Of a stretch of DNA of 64,000 bases, positions 17,253-26,339 are shown one piece after another. This stretch comes from Marivirga aurantiaca. Lineage in GTDB: Bacteria > Bacteroidota > Bacteroidia > Cytophagales > Cyclobacteriaceae. The stretch is taken from positions 248,001 to 312,000 of the forward strand of contig NZ_JAEQBW010000001.1 in NCBI RefSeq assembly GCF_016679925.1, written 5' to 3'. Below the pieces are notes generated by a model. That model was not told the origin of the DNA, made no database searches, and saw only the letters and a program-made list of their open reading frames with translations. Each line of letters starts with the position of its first letter. Positions within the stretch are counted from its first letter, which is position 1. The position numbers and the translations under genes are program-made.

Positions 17253-17873
17253 TCACTTTACCCTCATGAGTTTCAACTTATCTTCAGGAATAGTTTTTAA
17301 ATCCTCTTCTGTATCTATGTCGGTAAGAACTTTTAGCTTTGAGTAGCTAATATTCAGTTGTTCAAAATCATTCAGGGTTTCAGCACTCACAGTTGCTGTA
17401 CTCCATTCCTTGTTTTCAAATACTCCAGGAATCAGTTGATTCATTCCCAATAGATAATATCCACCATCAGTACTGGGGCCAATTACAGCTTGCTTGTTTT
17501 CAAGCACTTTAAAGGCTTCATTAATTGTTTTGGTATCCAGTTCATAGCAGTCGCTCCCGATAATGCAGACAGACGTATAGCCAGCTTTAAAAGAGTTCTC
17601 AAATGCCTGGGACATCTTAATGCCCAACTCTCCTTTTATTTGTAAGTGTTTTGAAAAAACCTCATTGGGCCATAGGTCATTTTCATCAATAAAAGAGGAA
17701 TAATAGACTGCCTTTTGGGAATTGGCAGAAGTGGCCACTTCCTTTGTTCTCTCCAGCATTTGTTGGTAAAACTGTAAAGCTTTTTCATCTCCAATAGTGG
17801 CAGCCAGGCGCGTTTTGCATTTGCCCAATTCAGGATTCTTTACAAAAATAATGAGCAGTCTATTGTTATTCAT
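17253..17873 (-). CDS. DUF2064/TIGR04282-type glycosyltransferase
   Basis: The 206-residue protein starts NRLLIIFVKNPELGKCKTRLA, the signature of the TIGR04282 family of small nucleotidyl/glycosyl transferases, and contains GSDCYEL (DxD-like) and VIGPSTDGGYYLLGM. These A-type fold enzymes are often near other sugar transferases. Last gene of a five-gene operon; its start overlaps the rhodanese gene by 8 bp. Donor and acceptor are unknown. Confidence 0.85.
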   Translation of the reverse strand: MNNNRLLIIFVKNPELGKCKTRLAATIGDEKALQFYQQMLERTKEVATSANSQKAVYYSSFIDENDLWPNEVFSKHLQIKGELGIKMSQAFENSFKAGYTSVCIIGSDCYELDTKTINEAFKVLENKQAVIGPSTDGGYYLLGMNQLIPGVFENKEWSTATVSAETLNDFEQLNISYSKLKVLTDIDTEEDLKTIPEDKLKLMRVK

Positions 17874-18372
17874 AAACTTTTATGGCTTTATCTTCCTCCA
17901 ACCACTTCCCCCATTGCTTGTTATAGGTGTGTACACTATCGGTTTTTTCATTTTGCTGATTGATGACAGGCTTCCCTTCGTTTTTCCATTGGAAAATGCC
18001 TCCGTATAGGTTTTGCACATTCCTGAATCCTGCCTTCTGTAATTTTTCCCCTATGCGCTCACTGCGGTAGCCTACGGAACAATATACCACGATAGGTTGG
18101 CTTTTGTCTATTTCATTATACTTTGAAATATCGAATCTGGCGTAATCCTCAAATTCCGCACCTTCCAGGTGGCTAATGCTAAATTCCTTTGCTGACCTTG
18201 TGTCCAAAATTAACACCTTGCTCTGTTTTCTGAGCATATCCAATTCATGAGGGCTGATGGTGGGGACTGTGTTTTTATAAAGGGAGGAGAGTTTTTGTTC
18301 GTAACTCTGCTGTCCACAGGCCATGAGCGATTGTAAAAAAGAAAAAACCAGTATTTTCAAGAAAGTTTTCAT
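17866..18372 (-). CDS. Rhodanese-domain lipoprotein
   Basis: A lipobox leader (FLQSLMACGQQ) exports a single rhodanese domain with DTRSAKEFSISHLEGA and the active-site loop VVYCSVGYRSERIG (Cys ~98). It would move sulfur or act as a redox/phosphatase-like domain in the periplasm. Its start overlaps the end of the upstream gene by 4 bp (ATGA), so it is translated with the glycosyltransferase genes. Why a rhodanese sits here is not clear. Confidence 0.9.
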   Translation of the reverse strand: MKTFLKILVFSFLQSLMACGQQSYEQKLSSLYKNTVPTISPHELDMLRKQSKVLILDTRSAKEFSISHLEGAEFEDYARFDISKYNEIDKSQPIVVYCSVGYRSERIGEKLQKAGFRNVQNLYGGIFQWKNEGKPVINQQNEKTDSVHTYNKQWGKWLEEDKAIKVYE

Positions 18373-19673
18373 TTAGAATTAGGTGTAAATTTTGAACCTC
18401 TTCTGCCTATTATCTCAAATACGACAAAAGTAAATAACAGGATGTATTCCATAAGAGTGATCCATAGGTTTTCCTGAAATCCCGATTCCGTATATCCAAT
18501 ATAAGTGAAGAAAATCAGAAAAGTCCAGAGGATGGGGAATTTATAATGCGTTAACAGCCCGAAAGCCAACAAAGGCAGGCAATACCAGGGATGCAAAGTG
18601 GTTGCAAACAGGCAATATAAAAACCATGTCCACATAAACTTTTCAGCTATACTGACTGATTTCTTAACCATTATATTATAAACCAGTATACTTATGAAAC
18701 TCAAAATCCCCATCAATGGCCCCGTAGTTGCAATAATGTTATAATTTTTCCACCAATAGCCGAAAGCCCTTGACAAGTAGTAAATGCTACCGTTGAATTC
18801 GAAACTTTTAAAATACAAAGAGGAACTTTCTATCATGCCTTTGAAGCCATTTGAGAACAAAACAGGAGCTATACTAATAGCAAAAACCAATCCGGCTATC
18901 AGGCAATACTGAAACCATTTTTTGAAAGATAATTTTTTGAATACCGCAGCTAAAAGAATCACTGGTATTAGTTTGAAAGCGATGGCAAAGCCCATCCAAA
19001 TGGCACTTTTCTTCCATTTTCCTTTTTTATAGTGATAGCAGGCAAGTACTGCAAAGAAAATGATAAAGGCCTCAAAATGCAGGCTTCCTGTCAATTCCAG
19101 GATTACCAGGGGGTTGAGAGCGTACCAAATAACATTTTTGGCTGAATGGCCGAATTGTACTAAGGCTTTAGGTAAAATAATTAAAGTGCCAATTTCTGCT
19201 GCCAATACAAATAATCTGATAATGACAATGCTGAATGTGGTATTTTCTGCCAATGCAGCTATGTAAAAAAGTAATTGATTAATGGGTGGGTAGATGGAGT
19301 AATAAGCAGGTGAGTTAAGGCTGTTGAATAGTGAAGGGGAAAGATGCTGTAACTCTTGGTTAGTGGCTTCCGAAGGAAGAACAGTATAAGCATTCAATCC
19401 ATTTAACCACATTTTTCCGTCCCAGATAAATCGAAATACATCTTCGGATAAATTGGGTATTAAAAACAAAAGTAATAAACGAAATAGTAGAGCAAATCCT
19501 GTTATTTCAGCCAAACTGATTTTATCCCTGGTGGCGGCTAAGTACAGATAAAGACCAAAAAGTACTGTGAATTGAGAGAGTAGTAAAAATGAATCAGACC
19601 TGCCGGTAAAATAGGATATGCTTAAAAGTATAAGACCGAATAATGCGATTGCTATTTTTTGTGGCAACTTCAT
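18369..19673 (-). CDS. GT-C-type membrane mannosyltransferase (DUF2029-like)
   Basis: The 434-residue protein has about eleven to twelve hydrophobic helices. The loop after an early helix has RFIWDGKMWLNGLNAYTVLPSE, like the polyprenol-phosphomannose-dependent GT-C/GT87 enzymes where the acidic residue is catalytic. It would transfer a sugar from a lipid-linked donor on the outer face of the inner membrane. The DPM-like gene three places upstream in this operon could make that donor. Sugar identity is inferred. Confidence 0.75.
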   Translation of the reverse strand: MKLPQKIAIALFGLILLSISYFTGRSDSFLLLSQFTVLFGLYLYLAATRDKISLAEITGFALLFRLLLLFLIPNLSEDVFRFIWDGKMWLNGLNAYTVLPSEATNQELQHLSPSLFNSLNSPAYYSIYPPINQLLFYIAALAENTTFSIVIIRLFVLAAEIGTLIILPKALVQFGHSAKNVIWYALNPLVILELTGSLHFEAFIIFFAVLACYHYKKGKWKKSAIWMGFAIAFKLIPVILLAAVFKKLSFKKWFQYCLIAGLVFAISIAPVLFSNGFKGMIESSSLYFKSFEFNGSIYYLSRAFGYWWKNYNIIATTGPLMGILSFISILVYNIMVKKSVSIAEKFMWTWFLYCLFATTLHPWYCLPLLAFGLLTHYKFPILWTFLIFFTYIGYTESGFQENLWITLMEYILLFTFVVFEIIGRRGSKFTPNSK

Positions 19674-19679
19674 GAGTTA

Positions 19680-21155
19680 CTATTTCATACCTGGTTTCAC
19701 GGAATGAAAGAACACCATCATGAAACCCATCATAAGCATAAAATGGAAAATTATCAACCCGTAATCTTTTAGATGGAAACCCAGGAAAATACCAAAAGCA
19801 AAGTATACAGCCAGTAAAGCTTCCAGCATGCTAAGCCAGCTGAATTGGAGTTTAATGTATTTATTGGTTTTCCAGCTTTCTCCTTTTTGCGATAGATTGA
19901 ATTTCGGAGTGCGGATAAAATCTGATTTAAAGCCTAGTAAACCTTCTGCCACAGCCAATGCATTGTGTAATGACAAGCCCATGGAAACCGTGATGAAAAC
20001 GGGGAATGTGCGTATAAAATACCAGCCATGCTTTTCAGGTATGAGGTATTTATTGGCCACCCAATAGAAAATAGCTATTGAGAAAAAACCTACTAAAAAA
20101 ACACTTCCAATTTGGAATAAAACGAGTAATTCAGGATGGATACTTTTGATGTATAGCATCGGAATGCTCAATAGTGCTGTAATTAAAATAGCAATAAAAA
20201 TAGAACTATTGAAAAGATGAAAGAAGGCATGTATTTTATTAGAGAGACCAATGTTTGACCTCAATACTTTACCAAAGTTTTTTCGTGCTGTTTCCGCCCC
20301 GCCTTTGTTCCAACGGAACTGCTGGGATTTTATGGCAGGCATAATAATGGGTAGTTCAGCAGGTGATTCCACATCTTCTCGATACAAGAACTTCCAGCCT
20401 TTCAGTTGTGCTCTGTAGCTGAGATCCAGATCTTCTGTAAGTGTGTCAGCCGACCAGCCACCAGCATCAATAATAGTTTCCTTTCTCCAGACACCCGCTG
20501 TGCCATTAAAGTTGATAAAAGAGCCTGCATGGCTTCTGCCTACTTGTTCAATGGTAAAATGTGCATCCAATCCGAAAGCCTGCAATTTTGTGAGCAATGA
20601 GTAATCTTTATTCACATGTCCCCACCTTGTTTGTACCACACCAACACCTGGGTGTTGAAATTGTGGGATAGTGGTTTTAAGAAAGTTGGAATCCGGTAAG
20701 AAATCAGCGTCAAAAATAGCTATGAATTCAGCATCACTCGCCTCCATCCCATATTGCAAAGCTCCGGCTTTAAAACCTTTTCTGTCGGGCCTTCTTATGA
20801 GTTCAATGTTTACTCCTTTGGCTTTCCAGGAATTGATTTTTTCTGTTAAAATTTCTGTGGTATCATCAGTGGAATCATCTAAAACCTGGATTTGCAATAA
20901 ATCCGAGGGATAATCTAACTGGCACACTTTATCTACCAAGCCACTTACTACATAGCGCTCATTGTAAACCGGTAACTGTACACATACTTTTGGCCAGTTG
21001 TCCGGAATTTTTGCTTTGGGATCAATATGTTCATTTTTAGCCTGTTTTTTAGCGCGTAAATAGTGCCATGTTAGGTGTAGCTGTCCCAAACTAAAAAAGA
21101 ATATGAAGAGCAGGCTTATGCTGTAAACTGCTATGATAATCCACTCCCAATTCAT
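19680..21155 (-). CDS. Processive family 2 glycosyltransferase, membrane-bound
   Basis: The 491-residue protein has an N-terminal helix, a GT2 domain with VLDDSTDDTTEI, AIFDADFLPD and TEDLDLSYRAQLKGW, the QxxRW motif (QQFRWNKGG near residue 281), and four C-terminal helices. This is the cellulose-synthase/CslA-like layout, such as glucomannan or glycolipid synthases. It begins 2 bp after the stop of the upstream DPM-like gene. The product glycan cannot be named. Confidence 0.88.
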   Translation of the reverse strand: MNWEWIIIAVYSISLLFIFFFSLGQLHLTWHYLRAKKQAKNEHIDPKAKIPDNWPKVCVQLPVYNERYVVSGLVDKVCQLDYPSDLLQIQVLDDSTDDTTEILTEKINSWKAKGVNIELIRRPDRKGFKAGALQYGMEASDAEFIAIFDADFLPDSNFLKTTIPQFQHPGVGVVQTRWGHVNKDYSLLTKLQAFGLDAHFTIEQVGRSHAGSFINFNGTAGVWRKETIIDAGGWSADTLTEDLDLSYRAQLKGWKFLYREDVESPAELPIIMPAIKSQQFRWNKGGAETARKNFGKVLRSNIGLSNKIHAFFHLFNSSIFIAILITALLSIPMLYIKSIHPELLVLFQIGSVFLVGFFSIAIFYWVANKYLIPEKHGWYFIRTFPVFITVSMGLSLHNALAVAEGLLGFKSDFIRTPKFNLSQKGESWKTNKYIKLQFSWLSMLEALLAVYFAFGIFLGFHLKDYGLIIFHFMLMMGFMMVFFHSVKPGMK

Positions 21156-21157
21156 TA

Positions 21158-21850
21158 TTATAAATATTTAAAAATTGTATATAAAATCTTATAGCCTGCT
21201 GAAACAGCTCCTTTCACTGTCCCTGATACTTTGGACGTCCCTATTCTGTTCCTGTAATTTACAGGAACTTCGGTGCATACCAGCTTGTGTTTCGCAGCCT
21301 TTACCTGCATCTCTACTGTCCATCCATAGGTTTTGTCCACCATATTGATGGCAATTAACTGTTCATACTTAATAGCCCGAAATGGCCCCAGATCCGTAAA
21401 AGTATAATTGTAAAATAATTTTAGCAGTCGTGTTGCCAGCCAATTACCAAATATTTGCGGAAATGTCATGGAGCCATTGTCCCTATTTCCTAAAGCTCTT
21501 GAGCCAATGACCATATCAACATTATCTTCTATGATTGGTTTCACCAAAAGAGGCAGTTCCTCCGGATAATCTGAATAATCTGCATCAAGAAAAACAATAA
21601 TATCGGGCTTTTCGCTCATATTATTTACATATTCTATGCCCTTCAAACAGGCATTGCCATAACCTTTTGCAGGCTGATCAATTACTATCGCCCCCTCTTT
21701 TTCAGCAGAACGCCTGGTGTCATCCGTAGAAGCATTGTTCACCACAATGACATGATCCACCCATTCACTGGGAATGGCTTTTACCACAAGCCCTACGGCA
21801 TTTTCTTCATTAAATGCCGGGATAATTACTGAAATTTTTGGACGTTTCAT
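21158..21850 (-). CDS. Dolichol-phosphate-mannose-synthase-like GT2
   Basis: The 230-residue soluble protein begins RPKISVIIPAFNEENAVGLVVKAI and has FLDADYSDYPEEL for the metal site, plus GSRALGNRDNGSMTFPQIFGNWLATRLL. It likely loads a sugar from a nucleotide donor onto a polyprenyl phosphate at the inner membrane. First gene of the minus-strand operon of five that ends at 17253. Confidence 0.88.
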   Translation of the reverse strand: MKRPKISVIIPAFNEENAVGLVVKAIPSEWVDHVIVVNNASTDDTRRSAEKEGAIVIDQPAKGYGNACLKGIEYVNNMSEKPDIIVFLDADYSDYPEELPLLVKPIIEDNVDMVIGSRALGNRDNGSMTFPQIFGNWLATRLLKLFYNYTFTDLGPFRAIKYEQLIAINMVDKTYGWTVEMQVKAAKHKLVCTEVPVNYRNRIGTSKVSGTVKGAVSAGYKILYTIFKYL

Positions 21851-21936
21851 TTTCTTAAGACCGCAAAGGTACTAATTAGTGGATTTTATAATGTCTTAAT
21901 GTTGACAAATTATAGGAGATAGTAAAATGATAAAGG

Positions 21937-22074
21937 GAAATTACTACTTCCTTGAATGCTGATATCAAAGAGGGGATACATCTTGCACTTGCTGAAGAAG
22001 AAAATCCATGTAAAAACATTGATCCTGTAAAATTGACAGATAAAATGGCTTTTGCTGTCAATTTGGCTAGTTAG
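21937..22074 (+). pseudogene. Possible gene tail without a start
   Basis: A 45-codon frame bounded by TAA at 21931 and TAG at 22072 reads like real protein (SLNADIKEGIHLALAEEENP, then KLTDKMAFAVNLAS) but has no ATG near its beginning; only an internal TTG. It may be the 3' remnant of a lost gene. No family is recognised. Confidence 0.3.
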
Positions 22075-22134
22075 CACTTGTTTTTAATTTTGGAATGCGA
22101 TTTGCTTATTTAGAGATAAACAACGAAAGGCAAG

Positions 22135-22530
22135 ATGAATTTACTAAATAATAAATTGTTGCTAAGAAATTTATTATTTCAAGGTGACCAACTTAATACA
22201 TTGAGTGGCGGAGTAACACAAGTGACAATGGATGTGAAGAATCAGGAAAATGGTTCTCTTATTAATATACATGCGCCTGGTATTTCAGCAGAAAGTTTAA
22301 AAGTTATTTATGAAAAAAATGCACTGCATATTTATGCAACGCTCAATTATCAAAATAACGATAAAGCACCAGCTTTGATCCCGATTTTTTATCGCAAGCT
22401 GGATTTGCCAACCTTTGCTGATAACAATGCTATAGAAGCCCAGTACCATGAAAACAAACTGGAAGTTTTCGTGCCTATTGGAAGTAGCAATACAGGCAAT
22501 AAGAAAGAGATTGAAATTAAACAAATATAA
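22135..22530 (+). CDS. Hsp20/alpha-crystallin-like small chaperone
   Basis: The 131-residue protein holds an alpha-crystallin-like beta sandwich: INIHAPGISAESLKVIYEKN, IPIFYRKLDLPTFADNN and ENKLEVFVPI. The usual A-x-x-x-n-G-v-L-x-v/I motif is present as IEAQYHENKLEVFVP with the glycine missing. It is shorter than most Hsp20s and has a short C-terminal tail. A holdase role is inferred. Confidence 0.75.
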   Translation: MNLLNNKLLLRNLLFQGDQLNTLSGGVTQVTMDVKNQENGSLINIHAPGISAESLKVIYEKNALHIYATLNYQNNDKAPALIPIFYRKLDLPTFADNNAIEAQYHENKLEVFVPIGSSNTGNKKEIEIKQI

Positions 22531-22536
22531 ATTGCG

Positions 22537-22571
22537 CATGATTGGCGCCAGGGCTTCAAAGGTCAATCATG
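22537..22571 (+). other. Hairpin just after the Hsp20-like gene
   Basis: CATGATTG (22537-22544) pairs with CAATCATG (22564-22571). There is no T tract, so it may protect the message end or be a repeat. Confidence 0.4.
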
Positions 22572-22595
22572 TTGTTTTCTGCCCATGACTTTATG

Positions 22596-22633
22596 AAAAA
22601 TCACTCTTTGTTAAAATAAGGAGTGATTTTTTT
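22596..22633. terminator. Bidirectional intrinsic terminator
   Basis: AAAAATCACTC and GAGTGATTTTT pair around a 14-nt loop, with T tracts on both strands. It lies between convergent genes and can serve both. Confidence 0.8.
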
Positions 22634-22672
22634 ATTTGTTCAAAAGAGGATTAAAGTCATTTAAATATTATT

Positions 22673-22999
22673 TTAACGATCTTTTTCACCTTCCCATTTC
22701 ATTTTTTTTAAGAGCTTTCCCTGATCGTCATATCGGTATTGGTACTTTTCTTTACCCTCTTTAATGATAAAAGTATATACATAAACACCATTCTTTTTTT
22801 CTCTTGAGGAATGCTTCAAATTTTTTACAAGAATGGCTTCTTTCATGACAGAAGCCTTTACTTTGAGAGGGATATCTTCAATCTTTATTTCTTCAGAATT
22901 GGTTTTTTTATTAGTTGTATTGTTTACTACAGTTTGCGCAAGCGAAATACCTACTATAAATAAACTAGCTACTATGCTCAAAAAAACTTTTTTCATCAC
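22673..22999 (-). CDS. Small secreted PepSY-like protein
   Basis: A signal peptide (VFLSIVASLFIVGISLAQ) leads an ~85-residue domain with IPLKVKASVMKEA and GVYVYTFIIKEGKEKYQYRYDDQGKLLKKMKWE, the pattern of the PepSY-like (BLIP-fold) periplasmic proteins common in Bacteroidota. A role in metal or protease inhibition is only a guess. Confidence 0.7.
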   Translation of the reverse strand: MMKKVFLSIVASLFIVGISLAQTVVNNTTNKKTNSEEIKIEDIPLKVKASVMKEAILVKNLKHSSREKKNGVYVYTFIIKEGKEKYQYRYDDQGKLLKKMKWEGEKDR

Positions 23000-23176
23000 G
23001 CATAATTTAAGGTTGGATCACTTGATAAAAACGCTTTTATGATATCAATGGTTAGGCTGATAGTTCAATTTAATTAATTGCTCTGGTGGTGCTACACCTG
23101 TAGTATGACCAACTGTAACTTTTGTTACCAACTTTTCCATAAAATTTCTGTTCTTTGCAAGTAGCTAAAATTGAAA

Positions 23177-24043
23177 ATGCAATACTTCGAACTTTTTAAA
23201 ACCTCATTTACTGATTATGCCCGCTATGTGGGAAATGAAATTCTGCACCCGCATTGGGGCAACTATTTCTATTGGTTGATTGGGATCTCTGTTTTCTTTT
23301 TTGCCCTGGAGCTTCTTTTTCCCTGGAGAAAAAATCAGCCTAAAATCAGGAAAGACTTTTGGCTGGATGCCTTTTATATGTTTTTCAACTTTTTCCTGTT
23401 TTCATTGGTAGGCTATTATGCTTTCTCCAATGTGTTGGTTCATTTATTCAACGATTTTCTGGGATTATTTGGCTTAGAAAATATTGTAGCTTTCGAAATC
23501 CAATCCTGGCCTGTTTGGGCGCAGCTACTTACTTTATTTATTCTTCGGGATTTTATTCATTGGAATGTTCACAGGCTTCTGCATCGCGTGCCATGGCTTT
23601 GGGAGTTTCATAAAGTGCACCATTCTGTGGAGCAAATGGGATTTGCTGCACACCTGCGGTTTCACTGGATGGAAACAGTGGTCTACCGAACCATTGAATA
23701 TATTCCTTTGGCCATGATAGGTTTTGGTATTCAGGAATTTTTGTTGGTTCATTTATTTACACTTTCTGTCGGACACTTTAATCATTCTAATATCAGTGTA
23801 CCTCTTGGGCCACTAAAATATATTTTCAATAATCCACAGATGCACATCTGGCATCATGCCAAAAAGCTGCCTGTTAAAAACGGTGTCAACTATGGAATTA
23901 CCCTAAGCATTTGGGATTATATTTTTGGCACCCATTATATCCCTAAAGACGGCAGGGATGAACCATTAGGCTTTGAGAATTTGGAAGAATTCCCTCAAAC
24001 CTTGCCCAGGCAGTTATTATACGGGTTTAGGAGGAGGAAGTGA
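23177..24043 (+). CDS. Fatty acid hydroxylase/sterol desaturase family protein
   Basis: The 288-residue membrane enzyme shows the histidine clusters of the di-iron superfamily: HWNVHRLLH, HKVHH, and later HFNH and MHIWHH. About four hydrophobic helices surround them. It probably hydroxylates a lipid chain in the inner membrane. ATG 23177 is taken as start; TTG at 23171 would add two residues. Confidence 0.88.
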   Translation: MQYFELFKTSFTDYARYVGNEILHPHWGNYFYWLIGISVFFFALELLFPWRKNQPKIRKDFWLDAFYMFFNFFLFSLVGYYAFSNVLVHLFNDFLGLFGLENIVAFEIQSWPVWAQLLTLFILRDFIHWNVHRLLHRVPWLWEFHKVHHSVEQMGFAAHLRFHWMETVVYRTIEYIPLAMIGFGIQEFLLVHLFTLSVGHFNHSNISVPLGPLKYIFNNPQMHIWHHAKKLPVKNGVNYGITLSIWDYIFGTHYIPKDGRDEPLGFENLEEFPQTLPRQLLYGFRRRK

Positions 24044-24194
24044 TTTTATTTAAGCCTTAATAAGTCCACATCCCCGGAGCGTCAGCACGGGTCATATCTT
24101 TTTCAGCAGCTAAAATCCATTGTTTGTCGAAATAAATTAATATCTCAACATTTAATTATTATATTGATGAATTATTAATATAACCAAAGCCGGA

Positions 24195-25154
24195 ATGACT
24201 GCTCAACCTAAGCTCTTTAGATTATTAAAAATCATCAGTTTGCTTTCTTCCAAACAACGCTACACTATACAGAAGTTGGCGGTAATGATGGAATTGTCAG
24301 AAAGAAGTATGTACCGCTATCTTGAATTATTAGAAGAATCCGGATTTGTCATTGACAAGGATTTTTATGGTAATTATTTCATGCACCAAAATCTGGAGGC
24401 TAAAATTAACCCTGTTTTTACTGCCGATGAACTGGCATTCATGCGACAACTGGCAAGTCTGAATAAACATCCTTTAATGGACAGCATGTTGCAGAAGCTA
24501 TATGTAAGTTCTGAACTACCTCCTGTGAAAGAATTGATTGTAAAAGCCAGGTTAAGTCAACTGGTTGAGAAACTCAAAGTAAGCATAGCTGAAAAAAAAC
24601 AGGTGGTAATTAAGCATTATCATTCTGCGGAAAGCGGCCGGATAGGCGACCGACTGATTGAGCCTTTGTCCGTAGAAAATGATTTTTTTACCATATTGGC
24701 CTTTGATGTAAATGCCCGGCAAACGAAGTTTTTTAAGTTGGAAAGAATGGGTGATGTGATCGTGTTGGATCAGGCGTGGAAGTTTGAAGAGGAGCATGAA
24801 AACCTGGATAGGGACTTTTTTGGGATGTCCGGCACAGCTTCTGTCTGGATAAAACTTGAATTGAGTTTGCGCGCCTATAATTTAATGAGGGAAGAATTCC
24901 CTGCCACCATCGATTATTTAATTAAGGAGGACGAGAGTTACTTCTTTTATGGCCCCATTAGAGGATACGAGGGTATTGGCCGATTTATTTTAGGGCTGCC
25001 AGGCGAAGTGCGCCACATTAATAATAAAGGATTGATTGACTACCTGAACAATAAAATGGAGGCTTTCTTACACCCGCGAGCCTTTCAAAATTTTGCAGCA
25101 TTGGGAAAGCAGAAAGTGGATTTGGCAAACCAAATGGAAGTAGTAGGAAAATAG
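24195..25154 (+). CDS. HTH-WYL transcriptional regulator next to cas genes
   Basis: The 319-residue protein has an N-terminal helix-turn-helix (RYTIQKLAVMMELSERSMYRYLELL), a WYL-like core at ~100-190 and a WCX-like C-terminus. WYL proteins bind nucleic-acid ligands and often regulate CRISPR-cas or defence genes. It stands directly upstream of the first cas6 on the same strand, separated by a 194-bp promoter region with a palindrome (25282-25296). It is a strong candidate for the regulator of this cas operon. Confidence 0.82.
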   Translation: MTAQPKLFRLLKIISLLSSKQRYTIQKLAVMMELSERSMYRYLELLEESGFVIDKDFYGNYFMHQNLEAKINPVFTADELAFMRQLASLNKHPLMDSMLQKLYVSSELPPVKELIVKARLSQLVEKLKVSIAEKKQVVIKHYHSAESGRIGDRLIEPLSVENDFFTILAFDVNARQTKFFKLERMGDVIVLDQAWKFEEEHENLDRDFFGMSGTASVWIKLELSLRAYNLMREEFPATIDYLIKEDESYFFYGPIRGYEGIGRFILGLPGEVRHINNKGLIDYLNNKMEAFLHPRAFQNFAALGKQKVDLANQMEVVGK

Positions 25155-25281
25155 AATTGAGAGAAAGCGCAAAAGAATCTATATTTCTAATGAACGATTT
25201 TGGAGCTTTTGATGGATGAACCTGTTTCAGTCAAAGATTGGAGAGGCTATCATTAGAAAAAAAAGAGCTGATTTGAGTTTC

Positions 25282-25296
25282 TGACACAAGTTGTCA
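25282..25296. promoter_or_regulatory. Palindrome in the cas6 promoter region
   Basis: TGACACAAGTTGTCA is an inverted repeat (TGACA/TGTCA). A TAnnTTTG-like box, TACCTTGG, lies ~11 bp downstream. Half of it, CAAGTTGTC, recurs in the CRISPR leader at 35050-35058, where GACAAC pairs with it at 35091-35096. It may be an operator of the WYL protein. Confidence 0.4.
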
Positions 25297-25348
25297 AAAC
25301 AGGAATGTACCTTGGGCATTGAAAGAAAGAAAAACCATAAAATAATAT

Positions 25349-26137
25349 ATGATGAGGTTTAAAATTCATTTAGAGAGAATTAATGGAGATAAGTTCCTGC
25401 CGATCAATTATCAGTATGAATTGTCATCGGTGATTTATAAAATCATTCATACAGCTGACAGCGATTTTGCCCGCTTTTTGCATGATCAGGGATATATTAC
25501 CGGACAAAAAACCTTCAGACTTTTTACCTTTTCACATCTGGTATTAGATAAATCAAAAGTGATTCCCGAAGCTGGCAGACTAGAGCATGTGGGTAATAAA
25601 TCTTCATTTCAATTTAGCTGTTTGGTGGACAGGACCGCAGAAGAGTTCATCAAAGGCATTTTCATGAACCAGGAATTTACTTTGGGGGATAAGATTACTC
25701 AAGTAAGCTATACGGTTTCTCATATTGAAGCCCTGGAACCTCCGGTGTTTATGGAGAAGATGACTTACCGATGCCTATCGCCAATATTTATCAGAAACAA
25801 AAGGCCTGATGGCGGAGAGGATTATCTTCAACCAAAAGATGAAGATTACGCAAAGCTTGTGCTTTCAAATTTGGTTTCTAAAGCACAGGCGCTTGCTGTG
25901 GCAGGTACTTATGCAGACTTTTCTGAAGGTGAAACAGTTTTAAAATTGAATTCCATTGGCAAAATTTATAAAAAGGGTATTACCATTAAACAAAACACAC
26001 TGCAATCCTCTAAATTGATTGGCTATAGTTATGAATTTGAATTAACTGCTCCGGTAGAACTACAGGAAATTGGCTATTATGCGGGTTTTGGCAATTTAGG
26101 CAGTCAGGGATTTGGTTGTGTAGGGGTGAAAAACTGA
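25349..26137 (+). CDS. cas6: CRISPR endoribonuclease Cas6, first copy
   Basis: The 262-residue protein has two RAMP-like ferredoxin halves. The C-terminal glycine-rich loop is GYYAGFGNLGSQGFGCVGVK, the Cas6 signature, and the N-terminal half has the candidate catalytic histidine in IYKIIHTADSDFARF (His ~36). Cas6 cuts pre-crRNA within repeats, leaving an 8-nt handle (here ATTGAAAT). It differs greatly in sequence from the second Cas6 at 27125. Between the two lies a minus-strand insert. Confidence 0.92.
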   Translation: MMRFKIHLERINGDKFLPINYQYELSSVIYKIIHTADSDFARFLHDQGYITGQKTFRLFTFSHLVLDKSKVIPEAGRLEHVGNKSSFQFSCLVDRTAEEFIKGIFMNQEFTLGDKITQVSYTVSHIEALEPPVFMEKMTYRCLSPIFIRNKRPDGGEDYLQPKDEDYAKLVLSNLVSKAQALAVAGTYADFSEGETVLKLNSIGKIYKKGITIKQNTLQSSKLIGYSYEFELTAPVELQEIGYYAGFGNLGSQGFGCVGVKN

Positions 26138-26153
26138 TAGCTATGTTAAGCAA

Positions 26154-26339
26154 TTATTTTATATCGATGTGCTCACCATTTTTTGTTAAGCTTAGTTCTA
26201 CTTCTTTTGAAAGTTTACTTTTTAGTTTTTCAACTTCAGAAGCATATTTAGCATCAATACTTAATAACTTTTCTTTGCTAATATTATTATTAGGCAATTC
26301 TCTATCATCAAATATTTTTGGAGTGTTCCTTTCTTTCAT
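26154..26339 (-). CDS. 61-residue partner of the JAMM protein
   Basis: The short gene starts at ATG 26337-26339, inside the last 32 bp of the JAMM gene, so the two are translationally coupled. The protein is charged and helical (KLLSIDAKYASEVEKLKSKL). It ends 16 bp from the end of cas6, facing it. Size, coupling and helical makeup would suit an antitoxin or a binding partner. No family is recognised. Confidence 0.6.
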   Translation of the reverse strand: MKERNTPKIFDDRELPNNNISKEKLLSIDAKYASEVEKLKSKLSKEVELSLTKNGEHIDIK

